This document shows, in pieces, positions 7,638 through 16,760 of a stretch of 64,000 nucleotides of DNA; the stretch's first letter is position 1, and each line of letters begins with the position of its first letter. The translations under genes and the position numbers were made by a program. The DNA comes from AP-15 sp036500965. Its GTDB lineage: Bacteria; Pseudomonadota; Alphaproteobacteria; ATCC43930; CGMCC-115725. The notes under the pieces were generated by a model. It saw only the letters and a program-made list of their open reading frames with translations, searched no databases and was not told the DNA's origin. Location of the stretch: assembly GCA_036500965.1 (NCBI GenBank), contig DASYBC010000036.1:1-64000 (forward strand). Reading direction: 5' to 3'.

Positions 7638-9515
7638 TTAATCCGCGGCGGCGCGCGGCTGACCGTGCTCGTCGGTGTAGATCTCGGCGCCTCGCTCGAG
7701 GAACGCCTTCGATTTTTCGTCCATGCCGGCGCGGGCGTAGTCGCGGATCTCCTGGGTGATCTGCATCGAGCAGAATTTGGGACCGCACATCGAGCAGAAA
7801 TGAGCGAGCTTCGCCCCCTCGGCCGGCAAGGTCTGGTCGTGGAACTTCTCGGCCGTCTCGGGGTCGAGCGACAAATTGAACTGGTCGCGCCAGCGGAACT
7901 CGAACCGTGCCCGCGACAAGGCGTCGTCGCGCTCGCGCGCCGCCGGGTGGCCCTTGGCCAGATCGGCCGCATGGGCGGCGATCTTGTAGGTGATGACGCC
8001 TACCTTGACATCGTCGCGGTCGGGCAGCCCCAGATGCTCCTTCGGCGTCACGTAGCACAGCAGCGCGGTGCCGAACCAGCCGATCATCGCGGCGCCGATG
8101 CCTGACGTGATGTGGTCGTAGCCGGGGGCGATGTCGGTGGTCAGCGGGCCGAGGGTGTAGAACGGCGCCTCGCCGCACTCCTCGAGCTGCTTTTCCATGT
8201 TGATCTTGATCTTGTGCATTGGCACATGGCCGGGGCCTTCGATCATCACCTGGACATTGTCCTCCCAGGCGAGCTTGGTCAATTCGCCCAGGGTTTCGAG
8301 CTCGGCGAACTGGGCGCGGTCGTTGGCGTCGGCGATCGAGCCAGGGCGCAACCCGTCGCCGAGCGAATACGACACGTCGTAGGCCCGCATGATCTCGTTG
8401 ATCTCGCGGAAATGCGTGTACAGAAAACTCTCCTGATGGTGGGCGAGGCACCATTTGGCCATGATCGAGCCGCCGCGCGAGACGATGCCGGTGACCCGCG
8501 ACGCGGTCAGCGGGATGTAGGCGAGCCGCACCCCGGCATGGATCGTGAAGTAATCCACGCCCTGCTCGGCCTGCTCGATCAAGGTGTCGCGGAACAATTC
8601 CCAGGTCAGCTCCTCGGCCTTGCCGCCGACCTTTTCGAGCGCCTGGTAGATCGGCACCGTTCCGATCGGGACCGGCGAGTTCCTGATGATCCATTCGCGG
8701 ATCGTGTGGATGTTGCGGCCGGTCGAGAGGTCCATGACCGTGTCGGCGCCCCAACGCGTCGCCCACACCATCTTTTCGACTTCTTCGGCGACCGAGGACG
8801 AGACGATCGAGTTGCCGATATTGGCGTTGACCTTAACCAGGAAATTCCGGCCGATGATCATCGGCTCGGTTTCCGGGTGGTTGATGTTGTTCGGAATGAT
8901 CGCCCGGCCGCGGGCAATCTCGTCGCGGACGAATTCCGGCGTCACATGGTCGGGGATCGCGGCGCCAAAGGACTCGCCATCGACAGCGCCCTCGCGCCGC
9001 AGCCGGTCGCGCCCGAGATTTTCGCGGATCGCGACATACTCCATCTCGGGGGTGATGATCCCACGCCGGGCATAGGCGATCTGCGTCGGCGCCGCGCCCG
9101 CCTTGGCGCGCAGCACCTGCCGCCCGCCGCGATCGAACAGCGAGACAGCACTCGCTTCGTTGCGGCGCAGCCCGTTGTCCTCGGGCGTGACCTCGCGGCC
9201 CTGATAGAATTCGACATCGCCGCGCGCCAGGAGCCACGGCTTGCGCAGCTCGGGCAACGCCTTCTGAATGTTGGTCGCCGCGGCCGGGTCGGAATAGGGG
9301 CCCGAGGTGTCGTAGGCGCGCACCGCTGGCTCGCCCGATGACATTTCGAGCTCGATTTCGCGCATCGCGACCGAAATCTCGGGGTGGGCCCGCCCCGCCA
9401 CATGGATCTTGCGCGAGGCCGGGAATGGCCCGGTGGTGACCCGCAGCTCCTCAACCTTCGGCATCGGATTTGCCGGCATGAGCTTAGCGGATGAGAGTGG
9501 AGCGGAATCGGGCAT
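7638..9515 (-). CDS. thiC: Phosphomethylpyrimidine synthase ThiC
   Basis: A 625-residue radical-SAM enzyme that rearranges 5-aminoimidazole ribotide to hydroxymethylpyrimidine phosphate in thiamine biosynthesis. Characteristic ThiC blocks are present: NINHPETEPMIIGRNFLVKVNANIGNS, TVMDLSTGRNIH, GVDYFTIHAGV, SRGGSIMAKWCLAHH, EGPGHVPMHKI and DIAPGYDHITSGIG. The C-terminal cluster motif CSMCGPKFCSM (CxxCx4C) binds the [4Fe-4S] cluster. I chose the ATG preceded by CGGAGATCGACG; an in-frame ATG six codons upstream lacks a well-placed RBS. The gene is preceded by a TPP riboswitch and a strong promoter, so it is repressed when thiamine pyrophosphate is high. No other thi genes are adjacent. Confidence 0.97.
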   Translation of the reverse strand: MPDSAPLSSAKLMPANPMPKVEELRVTTGPFPASRKIHVAGRAHPEISVAMREIELEMSSGEPAVRAYDTSGPYSDPAAATNIQKALPELRKPWLLARGDVEFYQGREVTPEDNGLRRNEASAVSLFDRGGRQVLRAKAGAAPTQIAYARRGIITPEMEYVAIRENLGRDRLRREGAVDGESFGAAIPDHVTPEFVRDEIARGRAIIPNNINHPETEPMIIGRNFLVKVNANIGNSIVSSSVAEEVEKMVWATRWGADTVMDLSTGRNIHTIREWIIRNSPVPIGTVPIYQALEKVGGKAEELTWELFRDTLIEQAEQGVDYFTIHAGVRLAYIPLTASRVTGIVSRGGSIMAKWCLAHHQESFLYTHFREINEIMRAYDVSYSLGDGLRPGSIADANDRAQFAELETLGELTKLAWEDNVQVMIEGPGHVPMHKIKINMEKQLEECGEAPFYTLGPLTTDIAPGYDHITSGIGAAMIGWFGTALLCYVTPKEHLGLPDRDDVKVGVITYKIAAHAADLAKGHPAARERDDALSRARFEFRWRDQFNLSLDPETAEKFHDQTLPAEGAKLAHFCSMCGPKFCSMQITQEIRDYARAGMDEKSKAFLERGAEIYTDEHGQPRAAAD

Positions 9516-9591
9516 CGTCGATCTCCGTGGCACCTGTTGAACGAAGACCCGGGATATGCGCGAAGAGGAGGTCGGCTGCGGCCGAACGGTT

Positions 9592-9711
9592 CCTGTCCCT
9601 ACGCCGGCACGACCCGGATCAGGTTCGAAGGGTTGCCGCGCCCCGCTCGCGCTCTCGATCGGAGCGGGCGGGCCGGCGGCCTCTCAGCCCCCTGACGGGG
9701 CACCCCTTGGA
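9592..9711 (-). promoter_or_regulatory. TPP riboswitch (THI element) for thiC
   Basis: On the minus strand the leader carries the conserved THI-box blocks in order: GGGGTGCC, GGCTGAGA, a GC-rich variable stem, ACCCTTCGAACCTGATCCGG and CCGGCGTAGGGA. These form the pyrimidine- and pyrophosphate-sensing helices that bind thiamine pyrophosphate. It ends about 75 bases before the thiC start. No clear intrinsic terminator was seen in that gap, so control may act by sequestering the ribosome-binding site; this is inference. Confidence 0.95.
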
Positions 9712-9718
9712 CGCCACG

Positions 9719-9748
9719 ATTATCGGCGGAAGGCTGGTTCGCCGTCAA
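9719..9748 (-). promoter_or_regulatory. Sigma70-type promoter of thiC
   Basis: TTGACG and GATAAT are separated by 18 bases on the minus strand. The predicted start of transcription falls just before the first conserved block of the TPP riboswitch, as expected. Confidence 0.75.
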
Positions 9749-9801
9749 GGTTGCGGTTCGGTGCGGCGGTGCACCGAAGCTTGTGTCAAGGCGGCGCGGG
9801 G

Positions 9802-10947
9802 CTATCCGAACAGCGCCAAGTCGATCGCGTCACCCATCCTGCTATAGCCGAGGTCGCTCGGGTGCAGGCCGTCGCCGCAATCGTATTTCGGCAGCATTTG
9901 CGTCGGATGCTCCGGGTCGCGCAGCGCCTGGTCGAAATCGGCGACCGCGTCCAAGGCGCCGCCCTCCCGAATCCACTGATTGACCGCACGGCGAACCTCT
10001 TCGCGCTGCGGGTTCCAGGCGCCGGCCATATAGGTTTCGTTGCCGAACGGCGTCAGCGTGGCGCCGACGATCTCGATTCCGCGGGCATGGGCGCGCACGG
10101 CCATCTGCTGGAGCCCGGCGATCATCTGCGCCGCGGTCGGCTCCTCTTCCGGCTTTTTCCAGCGGTTGCGCAAATCGTTGGTGCCGAGCATGACGACGAC
10201 GTGGGTCACCCCCGGCTGGGCCAGGACATCGCGGTCGAAACGGCGCAGCCCGCTGTCGCCACGGATGTCATAGAGGATGCGGTTGCCGCCGAGCCCCTGG
10301 TTCATCACCGCCATCGGCCGGCCGCGATGGCGGGCCGCGAGGCGCCGAGCGAGCTGGTCGGGCCAGCGGCAAAACGCATCCATCGTCGAGATGTTGCCGT
10401 CGGTCAGCGAGTCGCCGAGGGCGACGATGCCGCCGGTCTCGGCGCTGGCCAGCACATCGACGCCGCAAACAAAGAACCAGTCGCTGGTCAGGCTCGCGAT
10501 CGGCATGATTTCGGCCGCGGTGAAATCGCCCGGCGGCGAGATATAATTGGTCTGCCGCGCATAGCGGCCGGTGATCTGGAAATCGTTGAGGATTTCGCCC
10601 GGCAGATAGAGGCTGACCGCGAGATCGGCCAACGGCGGCAGGTCGAGCGCCACCGGGTCGCTGAACAGCACCGCACCGGCCGCGATCGTCGCCGTCGCGG
10701 CACCCCCAAAGGCGAGCTTGCGGTCGGAGCCGGCGATGATCGCCGCCCCTGCCTCGCGCAGTGCAACATGGGCGCCGCCGATGTCGAGCGGACGGTGGCC
10801 ATAGGCGTTCGACACCCGCACCCGCAGCTGGTTGCCGCCGAGGCTGGCGCGCATCGTCATGCGCAGGGTCTGGTTGTTGAACGCGCCGGTCTCCGCCGGT
10901 GCCGGCGCCATGGTCCAGCTGCCGACCCAATGCTGATTGTCCGCCAT
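9802..10947 (-). CDS. SGNH/GDSL-type hydrolase
   Basis: About 381 residues starting MADNQHWVGSW after an AGGGGAGG ribosome-binding site; a longer in-frame version adds about 100 residues of non-coding-like sequence. The catalytic blocks of the SGNH fold are visible: block I GGIVALGDSLTDG with the nucleophile Ser, block II around QGLGGNRI, block III VVVMLGTNDLRN, and block V DGLHPSDLGY with the Asp-x-x-His pair. An N-terminal beta-rich domain (residues 1-170) precedes the hydrolase, as in lipolytic or acyl-esterase members common in soil alphaproteobacteria. There is no obvious signal peptide. Substrate unknown. It is divergent from the LLM oxidoreductase with about 250 bases between. Confidence 0.88.
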   Translation of the reverse strand: MADNQHWVGSWTMAPAPAETGAFNNQTLRMTMRASLGGNQLRVRVSNAYGHRPLDIGGAHVALREAGAAIIAGSDRKLAFGGAATATIAAGAVLFSDPVALDLPPLADLAVSLYLPGEILNDFQITGRYARQTNYISPPGDFTAAEIMPIASLTSDWFFVCGVDVLASAETGGIVALGDSLTDGNISTMDAFCRWPDQLARRLAARHRGRPMAVMNQGLGGNRILYDIRGDSGLRRFDRDVLAQPGVTHVVVMLGTNDLRNRWKKPEEEPTAAQMIAGLQQMAVRAHARGIEIVGATLTPFGNETYMAGAWNPQREEVRRAVNQWIREGGALDAVADFDQALRDPEHPTQMLPKYDCGDGLHPSDLGYSRMGDAIDLALFG

Positions 10948-11195
10948 GGCAACCTCCCCTTTGGCTATTCGCGAGCACCTCGTCGGCTGGAGCGGAGGTT
11001 CGAGCCTCCACATCGCCGCATCCAACATATAACCTGGTGCCGCAAGATCAGTCGAGTTTTCGCCGCCGCCAGCTGGTATCGTAGAGCGGACGCCGCCGTG
11101 ATGCAGGCGCGGCGCGCCGATCAGCGAAATCGAATGATCTCGGCCGGTCGGCTCGCGCCGGGCGCAGACCCCAAGCCGGGTCAGGAGAAAATCCG

Positions 11196-12347
11196 ATGAG
11201 AGTTGGCCTGTTCTACCAGATCCAGGTGCCCAAGCCCTGGACCCCGTCAAGCGAATCCCAGCGTATCCACGAGGCGCTCGAGCAGATCCCCTATGCCGAG
11301 GAGATGGGCTTTGCCAGCGTGTGGTTTTCCGAGCACCATTTCCGCCCAGTATGGTCGCACAACAGCGCCCCCGATCTGACCCTCGCCGCGGTCAGCCAGC
11401 GGACCAGCCGCATCCGCCTTGGGGTCGGCGTGGTGCTGGCGCCGATCCACCACCCGCTGCATGTCGCGGCGCGCATGGCGACGCTCGACATCTTGAGCCG
11501 CGGGCGCGTCGATGTCGGGCTCGGCCGCACCGGCTATCCCTACCAGCTGACCCCATACGGGTCGGATTTGCGCGACACGCGGGGCATGTGGGAGGAATTT
11601 GCCGAGGTGCTGCCGCGCATCTGGACCCAAGAGGTCGTTTCGTATGACGGGACTTATTTCCAGATCCCGCCGCGCGAAGTCCTGCCAAAACCGGTGCAGC
11701 GCCCGCACCCGCCGCTGTGGTCGGCATGCGGCAGCGACGAGACCGCGCGGCTCACCGGCAGCCTCGGGATGGGCGGGCTGTTCGGCAGCGAGGGCGGCCC
11801 CGACCGCGTCGGGCAGCTGATGGCCCTCTACCGGGAGTCGCTGCGATCCGGCGCCATAGCCAGGTCAGCTCCGGGCACTGGGGCTGGGCCGGCGCCGCGC
11901 GCTGCGCTGATGACCGCGGGCTATTGCCATGAGGATGCGCGGGTCGTGGCGGAGCGTGGGACCGAGCTCGTCGGCTGGTATCTCGAGCAGCAGCGTGAGC
12001 GCGCCCGCTTGGTCTGGCGCGACTACGATCCGGGCACCGTGCCGCCCGACTATCAGGGCTATTATGCGCGCGACCAGCGCCTCGCCAGCGGGCCGCATCC
12101 GGGGGAGCCCACGCCGCAGGAGGTGCGCGAGCAAGGCACCAAATTCTGCGTCGGCACCCCCGCAGACTGCATCCGATTCCTCGAAATCTACGAGGCGCTC
12201 GGGATCGAGGAGGTGTTTTTGCTGTGCGCCATCGGGCCGGCGCAGCACCAGGAGGTGCTCAACACCATCCGCCTTTTTGGCGAAGAGGTCATCCCGCACT
12301 TCCAGGCGCGCGAGCCGCTTACGGCGGCGGTGCGGGTCAGGGCGTAA
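11196..12347 (+). CDS. LLM-class (luciferase-like) flavin-dependent oxidoreductase
   Basis: A 383-residue TIM-barrel protein of the bacterial luciferase family. Typical blocks are MRVGLFYQIQVP at the first strand, AEEMGFASVWFSEHHF, SRIRLGVGVVLAPIHHPLHVA, DILSRGRVDVGLGRTGYP and, near the end, FCVGTPADCIRFLE. Members bind reduced F420 or FMN and carry out mono-oxygenation or hydride transfer. The alkanal monooxygenase-like spacing and an alphaproteobacterial setting favour FMNH2, but this is inferred. The start follows AGGAGAAAATCCG. No flavin reductase is adjacent and the substrate cannot be assigned. Confidence 0.87.
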   Translation: MRVGLFYQIQVPKPWTPSSESQRIHEALEQIPYAEEMGFASVWFSEHHFRPVWSHNSAPDLTLAAVSQRTSRIRLGVGVVLAPIHHPLHVAARMATLDILSRGRVDVGLGRTGYPYQLTPYGSDLRDTRGMWEEFAEVLPRIWTQEVVSYDGTYFQIPPREVLPKPVQRPHPPLWSACGSDETARLTGSLGMGGLFGSEGGPDRVGQLMALYRESLRSGAIARSAPGTGAGPAPRAALMTAGYCHEDARVVAERGTELVGWYLEQQRERARLVWRDYDPGTVPPDYQGYYARDQRLASGPHPGEPTPQEVREQGTKFCVGTPADCIRFLEIYEALGIEEVFLLCAIGPAQHQEVLNTIRLFGEEVIPHFQAREPLTAAVRVRA

Positions 12348-12569
12348 TCTACGCTGGCACTCACCGGCCAAGCTCCCGACAAAATACATCGAGGACCGCC
12401 CGATAAGGTTATGCTAAGCTTGATTTCATAATTGTCGCCTATGACTCGCCTATGGCTGATCGGGTGTCGCAGGATGGCGCGGGCGGCGGCAACTTGCTGA
12501 GGTCCCTCAGTCGGGCGCGCTGCGATTGCAAGGTCCGGGTGAGGCTGGCGGCGCGAAGCAGGGGGCGAG

Positions 12570-13664
12570 GTGACACGGAAATCTAAGGCCGGGATTTGGG
12601 TGATCCTGGCCGTAGCGCTTGGGGCTGGGCTCGTTTACGAGCACCACAGCGGCGGCCGCAGTTCCGGGCCCGCGGGCATGCCGGCCGCGATCGCCGCGGT
12701 CGCGGTAGAGATCGCTCCGGTGCGCCATGCCGCGATCGCCGACAGCGTCACCTCCTACGGCAATCTGGTCGCTCGCCGCAGCGTCAATATCGTCCCCGAA
12801 GGCCCGGGCCAGGTTGAGGAGATCCTGTTTGCCGACGGTCAGCAGGTCGCCGCCGGCACCCCGCTCGTCGTCATCAACAACCGGATTGCCGCGGCCCAGG
12901 TGCAAGCCTCGCGCGCCCAAGCCGCGGCGGATGTGCAGAATTTGCGGCGAACCCAGTCCCTGGAGCAGCAGGGGCTCGATTCGACCTATTCGCTCGAGCA
13001 GGCTCAATCGCGCGCGGCGGTTTCGCAGGCCAACCTGATGATCGACCAGCAAAAGCTGCAGTCTTTTACGTTGCGGGCGCCGTTCGCCGGCACGCTTGGC
13101 ACGCGGGTTGTCGATGTCGGCGCGTTTCTGAACGGCGGCGACAAGATCGTCCGGCTCGACGACACCTCCGAGCTGCAGATCGAGTTCCGCATGCCGAGCT
13201 CGGTGATCCCGCATGTCGCCGAGGGCATCCCGGTGCACGTCACGATCCCGGGCGCGGGGAAATCCCTCGCGGTCGAGGGCGAGCTGTCGTTCATCGATCC
13301 GGCGGTCTCGACCGATACGCGCTCGGTCTTGTTGCGGGCAGTGGTGCCGAACCCGCGCCGTCGCCTGCATCCCGGCCTATTTGTCCGGGTCAGCCTCGAT
13401 CTCGCCGTGCATCCGCACGCGCTCGTGGTGCCGGCGGAAGCGGTGATGCGCGATATCGGCGGCGCTTATGTTTATGTCGTCGACGGCAACGGCATCGCCC
13501 GCAGGCGCGTCATCGAGACCGGGCTCAGCAACGACCGGCTGGTCGAGGCGACCTCCGGTCTCGAGGCCGGCGACCGGGTGGTGACGGTCGGGCAGTTCCG
13601 CCTGCAGGACGGCGATCCAGTTAAAATCGTCGCGGCCGGGGCGCCGGTAAACGGCAGCAGCTGA
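12570..13664 (+). CDS. RND efflux periplasmic adaptor (membrane fusion protein)
   Basis: A 364-residue HlyD/AcrA-type adaptor with a GTG start behind GGGGGCGAG. An N-terminal hydrophobic segment (WVILAVALGAGLVY) anchors or exports it. The order then follows the family: a lipoyl half-motif (GQVEEILFADGQQVAAGTPLVVI), a helical hairpin (residues about 95-165, with QLAQ-type heptads), the second lipoyl half (LRAPFAGTLGTRVVDVGAFLNGGD), a beta-barrel domain and the C-terminal membrane-proximal domain. It bridges the inner-membrane pump to the outer-membrane channel. It overlaps the pump gene by one base (TGATG), so translation is coupled. A 222-base leader precedes it, AT-rich around 12,400-12,440 and a plausible promoter site, without a clear hexamer pair. 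Confidence 0.92.
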   Translation: MTRKSKAGIWVILAVALGAGLVYEHHSGGRSSGPAGMPAAIAAVAVEIAPVRHAAIADSVTSYGNLVARRSVNIVPEGPGQVEEILFADGQQVAAGTPLVVINNRIAAAQVQASRAQAAADVQNLRRTQSLEQQGLDSTYSLEQAQSRAAVSQANLMIDQQKLQSFTLRAPFAGTLGTRVVDVGAFLNGGDKIVRLDDTSELQIEFRMPSSVIPHVAEGIPVHVTIPGAGKSLAVEGELSFIDPAVSTDTRSVLLRAVVPNPRRRLHPGLFVRVSLDLAVHPHALVVPAEAVMRDIGGAYVYVVDGNGIARRRVIETGLSNDRLVEATSGLEAGDRVVTVGQFRLQDGDPVKIVAAGAPVNGSS

Positions 13665-16600
13665 TGTGGCTGTCCAATTTCTGCATCCGGCGGCCGGTCT
13701 TCACGATCGTCATCAACCTCGTCCTGGCGATTCTCGGGTTGTGGGCCGCCCGTGATCTGCAGGTCCGCGCCTTTCCGCGGCTGGTGTTGCCGAGCGTCAC
13801 GGTCACGACCGCGTTCCCCGGGGCCGACCCGGCGCTGGTCGAGCGCGAGGTGACGGCGCAGCTCGAAGGCGCGATCGGCGCCACTTCCGGCATCGATTCG
13901 ATGACCTCGACGAGCGAGCAGGGGCTGAGCACGATCCAGGTCAACTTTGTCGCCGGCACCGATCCGTCGACAGTCGTCGAAAATGTCCGCGCCAAGGTCT
14001 CGCAGATCCAGCCGCAGCTGCCGCCCGGCATAATTTCCCCGGTGATCAACCAGATCAGCACCGACGGCCAGCCGGTGCTCTATCTCGCCTTCGCCGATCC
14101 GAAGGAGAGTGCGATGGCGGTGACCGATTTTGTCCGCCGCGAGATCATACCGCGGCTGGCGACGATCCCGGGCGTCGCCCAGAGCCAGCTGATCGGCGAG
14201 CGCAAATACGCGATCCGCCTGGTGCTCGACCCGGTGCGGATGGCGGCGCACGGCATCACCGTCTCCGATGTGAAAAGCGCGCTTGCCGAGCAGAACATCG
14301 CCACCCCGGGCGGCCAGGTGGGGCGGCGCAACGAGGCGATCTCGGTCCTGGTCGACACCACCCTCGACAATCTCGCCGAGTTCCGCAACCTGGTGCTGCG
14401 GCGCGGTTCGGACGGTTACGTCATTCACCTCTCCGATGTCGGCCGGGCGACGGTCGGCCCCGACCAATCGCTGACCGCGTTCCGCTATGGCGGCAAGAAT
14501 GCGATCGCCATCGGGCTGGTACCGCAAACCTCGGGCAACCCGCTCGAGATCAGCAAGGCGGTGCGGACGATGCTGCCAGATTTGCAGCGGGCGGCGCCGA
14601 GCTCGATGACGATCGACCTGGCGTTCGACACCTCGGTCTCGATCCAGGCCTCGGTCGACCACGTGGCGCTGACGATCGTGATCGCGGTCGGACTGGTTCT
14701 CGCGGTCGTGCTGTTCTTTCTTGGCTCGCTATGGACCAGCATGATCCCGCTGGTCACGGTGCCGCTGTCGCTGGTCGGCACGCTATTTTTCATGGTGCTG
14801 CTCGGCTTCTCGATCAACATCTTTTCGCTGCTGGCGGTGGTGCTGGCGATCGGGCTCGTCGTCGATGACGCGATCGTCGAGGTGGAGAACGTGCAGCGCC
14901 ATGTCGATGCCGGCATGAGCGCGATGGACGCGTCCTTTCTCGGCAGCCAGGAGGTTGGGTTCGCGGTCATCGCCATGACCATCACCCTGGCCTCGGTGTT
15001 TATGCCGCTCGGCTTCGCCGGCGGGGTTGCCGGGCAGATCCTGCGCGAGTTCGCCTTCACCTTGGCGATCAGCATCCTGCTGTCCGGGTTTATCGCCCGC
15101 ACCCTGTCGCCGATGATGTGCGGGCGGTTGATCGGCAGAAGGCCCAAGCCGGCTTACGCGCAGCGGATCGATCAGGCGATCGCGGCGCTGACCGAACATT
15201 ACCGGCGGCTGCTCGAGGTCATGCTGACCCGGCGCTGGATCGTGGTCATCGCGACCCTGGCGGCGGTCGCCGGCAGCGTGCTGTTGGCCCTACAAGTCCC
15301 CTCGTCGATCTCGGCGAAGGAGGACGAGGCCTATATCGCGATCAAATTCACCGGGCCGCCGACCGCAACGCTCGATTATTTGAGCCGCTGGACGGCGCAG
15401 GCGCAGGCCGTGATCGCGCGTCAGCCGGAAGTCGCGAGCACATTGGTCATGCTCGGCATTCCGCTGCGCAACGAGGCGACCGCGGTGATCGTCTTCAAGC
15501 CGTGGGGCCAGCGCCGCCGTACTTCATCGCAGATCACCGCATCGATCATGGCCGGTCTCGAAAACCTGCCGGGCCTCGCCCCGTCGCTCTACGCCACCGA
15601 CCCGCTGGCCGGCGTCGGCGCCGGCCAGCCGGTCCAATGGCTGCTGGAAACATCCGGCAGCTTCCAGGACCTGGCCGCTGCCGGCGCTGCGGTAAAGGCG
15701 GCGCCACGCGGCGACCAGGCGCTGCAGAACGTCACGGTCAACCTGCAGATGAACACGCCAAAAATTAAAGTGACGGTCGATCGCGCCGCCGCCGCCGATG
15801 TCGGCGTGCCGGTCGGCACGATCGGCGCCACGATCCAGGCGCTGCTCGGCGGCCAGCGCGCCTCGACCTTCAGCTATAATGGCGGCATCTACAACGTCTA
15901 CATCGAGCTGCCGGAGCGGCTGCGCGCCAGTGCCGCCTCGCTCGAGGGGGTGTTTCTCAGGGGTCGGACCGGCGATCTGATCCCGCTGCGCTCGCTGATC
16001 AGGATCGCCCCCGCGGCCGGGCCGGCCGTGCTGTCGCGCACCGACCAGATGAACTCGTTGACGTTGGGCGCCGACACCGGTCCGGGGTACAGCGTCGCGG
16101 CAGCCACCGCCGAACTGAAGGCGGTGGCGCAGAAGGTGCTGCCGGCGAATGTGCGGATCGTCGCCAGCGCCACGGTGCGCGCCATGGAGCAGACGGCGAG
16201 CAGCATTGGGATCGTCATGCTGCTGTCGCTGATCTTCATTTATCTGGTGCTGAGCGCGCAATTCGAGAGCTTTCGCGACCCGGCGATCATCCTGGTCATC
16301 GTGCCCTTGGCGCTGTGCGGCGCGACGCTCGGCCTCTATCTGTTCGGCGGCTCGTACAATCTCTATAGCGTGGTCGGGTTGGTGACCTTGATCGGCCTGA
16401 TCGCCAAGCACGGGATCCTGATCGTCGAGTTCACCAACCAGCGGCGCGAGGAGGGGCATGACCTGAACACCGCGCTGCTCGGCGCGGCGACGGTGCGGTT
16501 GCGCCCGATCCTGATGACCACGGTCGCCACGGTTCTCGGCGCGCTGCCATTGGCGGTTGCGACCGGTGCCGGCGCCGGCGGCCTCTCGCAGATCGGCATC

Positions 16601-16756
16601 GTCGTCACCGTCGGCATGACGCTCGGCACTCTGGTCTCGCTGTTCGTGCTGCCGGTGGCCTGCTCGCTGATGGCCTCGAAGACGCCGCACGGCATCGTCC
16701 CGGTCCCCGACCTGGCGCGCATCGCGCTGGCGGCGCAGCGGACTGCCGCCGAATAA
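13664..16756 (+). CDS. RND family multidrug efflux pump (inner-membrane subunit)
   Basis: A 1030-residue proton-driven RND transporter of the HAE1/AcrB-MdtB type. The opening MWLSNFCIRRPVFTIVINLVLAILG is the canonical first helix, with FPRLVLPSVTVTTAFPGADPALVEREV following as the first porter segment. The helix-4 region shows the conserved acidic pair in VVLAIGLVVDDAIVEVENV, and the helix-10/12 region reads GLIAKHGILIVEFTNQRREEG with the conserved Lys. Two large periplasmic loops are present, so length and layout are complete. It is the middle gene of an adaptor-pump-channel operon. Export substrates are unknown; the neighbouring polyketide cluster makes self-resistance an attractive but untested idea. 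Confidence 0.95.
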   Translation: MWLSNFCIRRPVFTIVINLVLAILGLWAARDLQVRAFPRLVLPSVTVTTAFPGADPALVEREVTAQLEGAIGATSGIDSMTSTSEQGLSTIQVNFVAGTDPSTVVENVRAKVSQIQPQLPPGIISPVINQISTDGQPVLYLAFADPKESAMAVTDFVRREIIPRLATIPGVAQSQLIGERKYAIRLVLDPVRMAAHGITVSDVKSALAEQNIATPGGQVGRRNEAISVLVDTTLDNLAEFRNLVLRRGSDGYVIHLSDVGRATVGPDQSLTAFRYGGKNAIAIGLVPQTSGNPLEISKAVRTMLPDLQRAAPSSMTIDLAFDTSVSIQASVDHVALTIVIAVGLVLAVVLFFLGSLWTSMIPLVTVPLSLVGTLFFMVLLGFSINIFSLLAVVLAIGLVVDDAIVEVENVQRHVDAGMSAMDASFLGSQEVGFAVIAMTITLASVFMPLGFAGGVAGQILREFAFTLAISILLSGFIARTLSPMMCGRLIGRRPKPAYAQRIDQAIAALTEHYRRLLEVMLTRRWIVVIATLAAVAGSVLLALQVPSSISAKEDEAYIAIKFTGPPTATLDYLSRWTAQAQAVIARQPEVASTLVMLGIPLRNEATAVIVFKPWGQRRRTSSQITASIMAGLENLPGLAPSLYATDPLAGVGAGQPVQWLLETSGSFQDLAAAGAAVKAAPRGDQALQNVTVNLQMNTPKIKVTVDRAAAADVGVPVGTIGATIQALLGGQRASTFSYNGGIYNVYIELPERLRASAASLEGVFLRGRTGDLIPLRSLIRIAPAAGPAVLSRTDQMNSLTLGADTGPGYSVAAATAELKAVAQKVLPANVRIVASATVRAMEQTASSIGIVMLLSLIFIYLVLSAQFESFRDPAIILVIVPLALCGATLGLYLFGGSYNLYSVVGLVTLIGLIAKHGILIVEFTNQRREEGHDLNTALLGAATVRLRPILMTTVATVLGALPLAVATGAGAGGLSQIGIVVTVGMTLGTLVSLFVLPVACSLMASKTPHGIVPVPDLARIALAAQRTAAE

Positions 16757-16760
16757 CGCG

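Noticed and set aside
9556..11199. A 547-codon plus-strand frame
   Set aside because: It covers the riboswitch and the antisense of the SGNH hydrolase, and has no domain signature.
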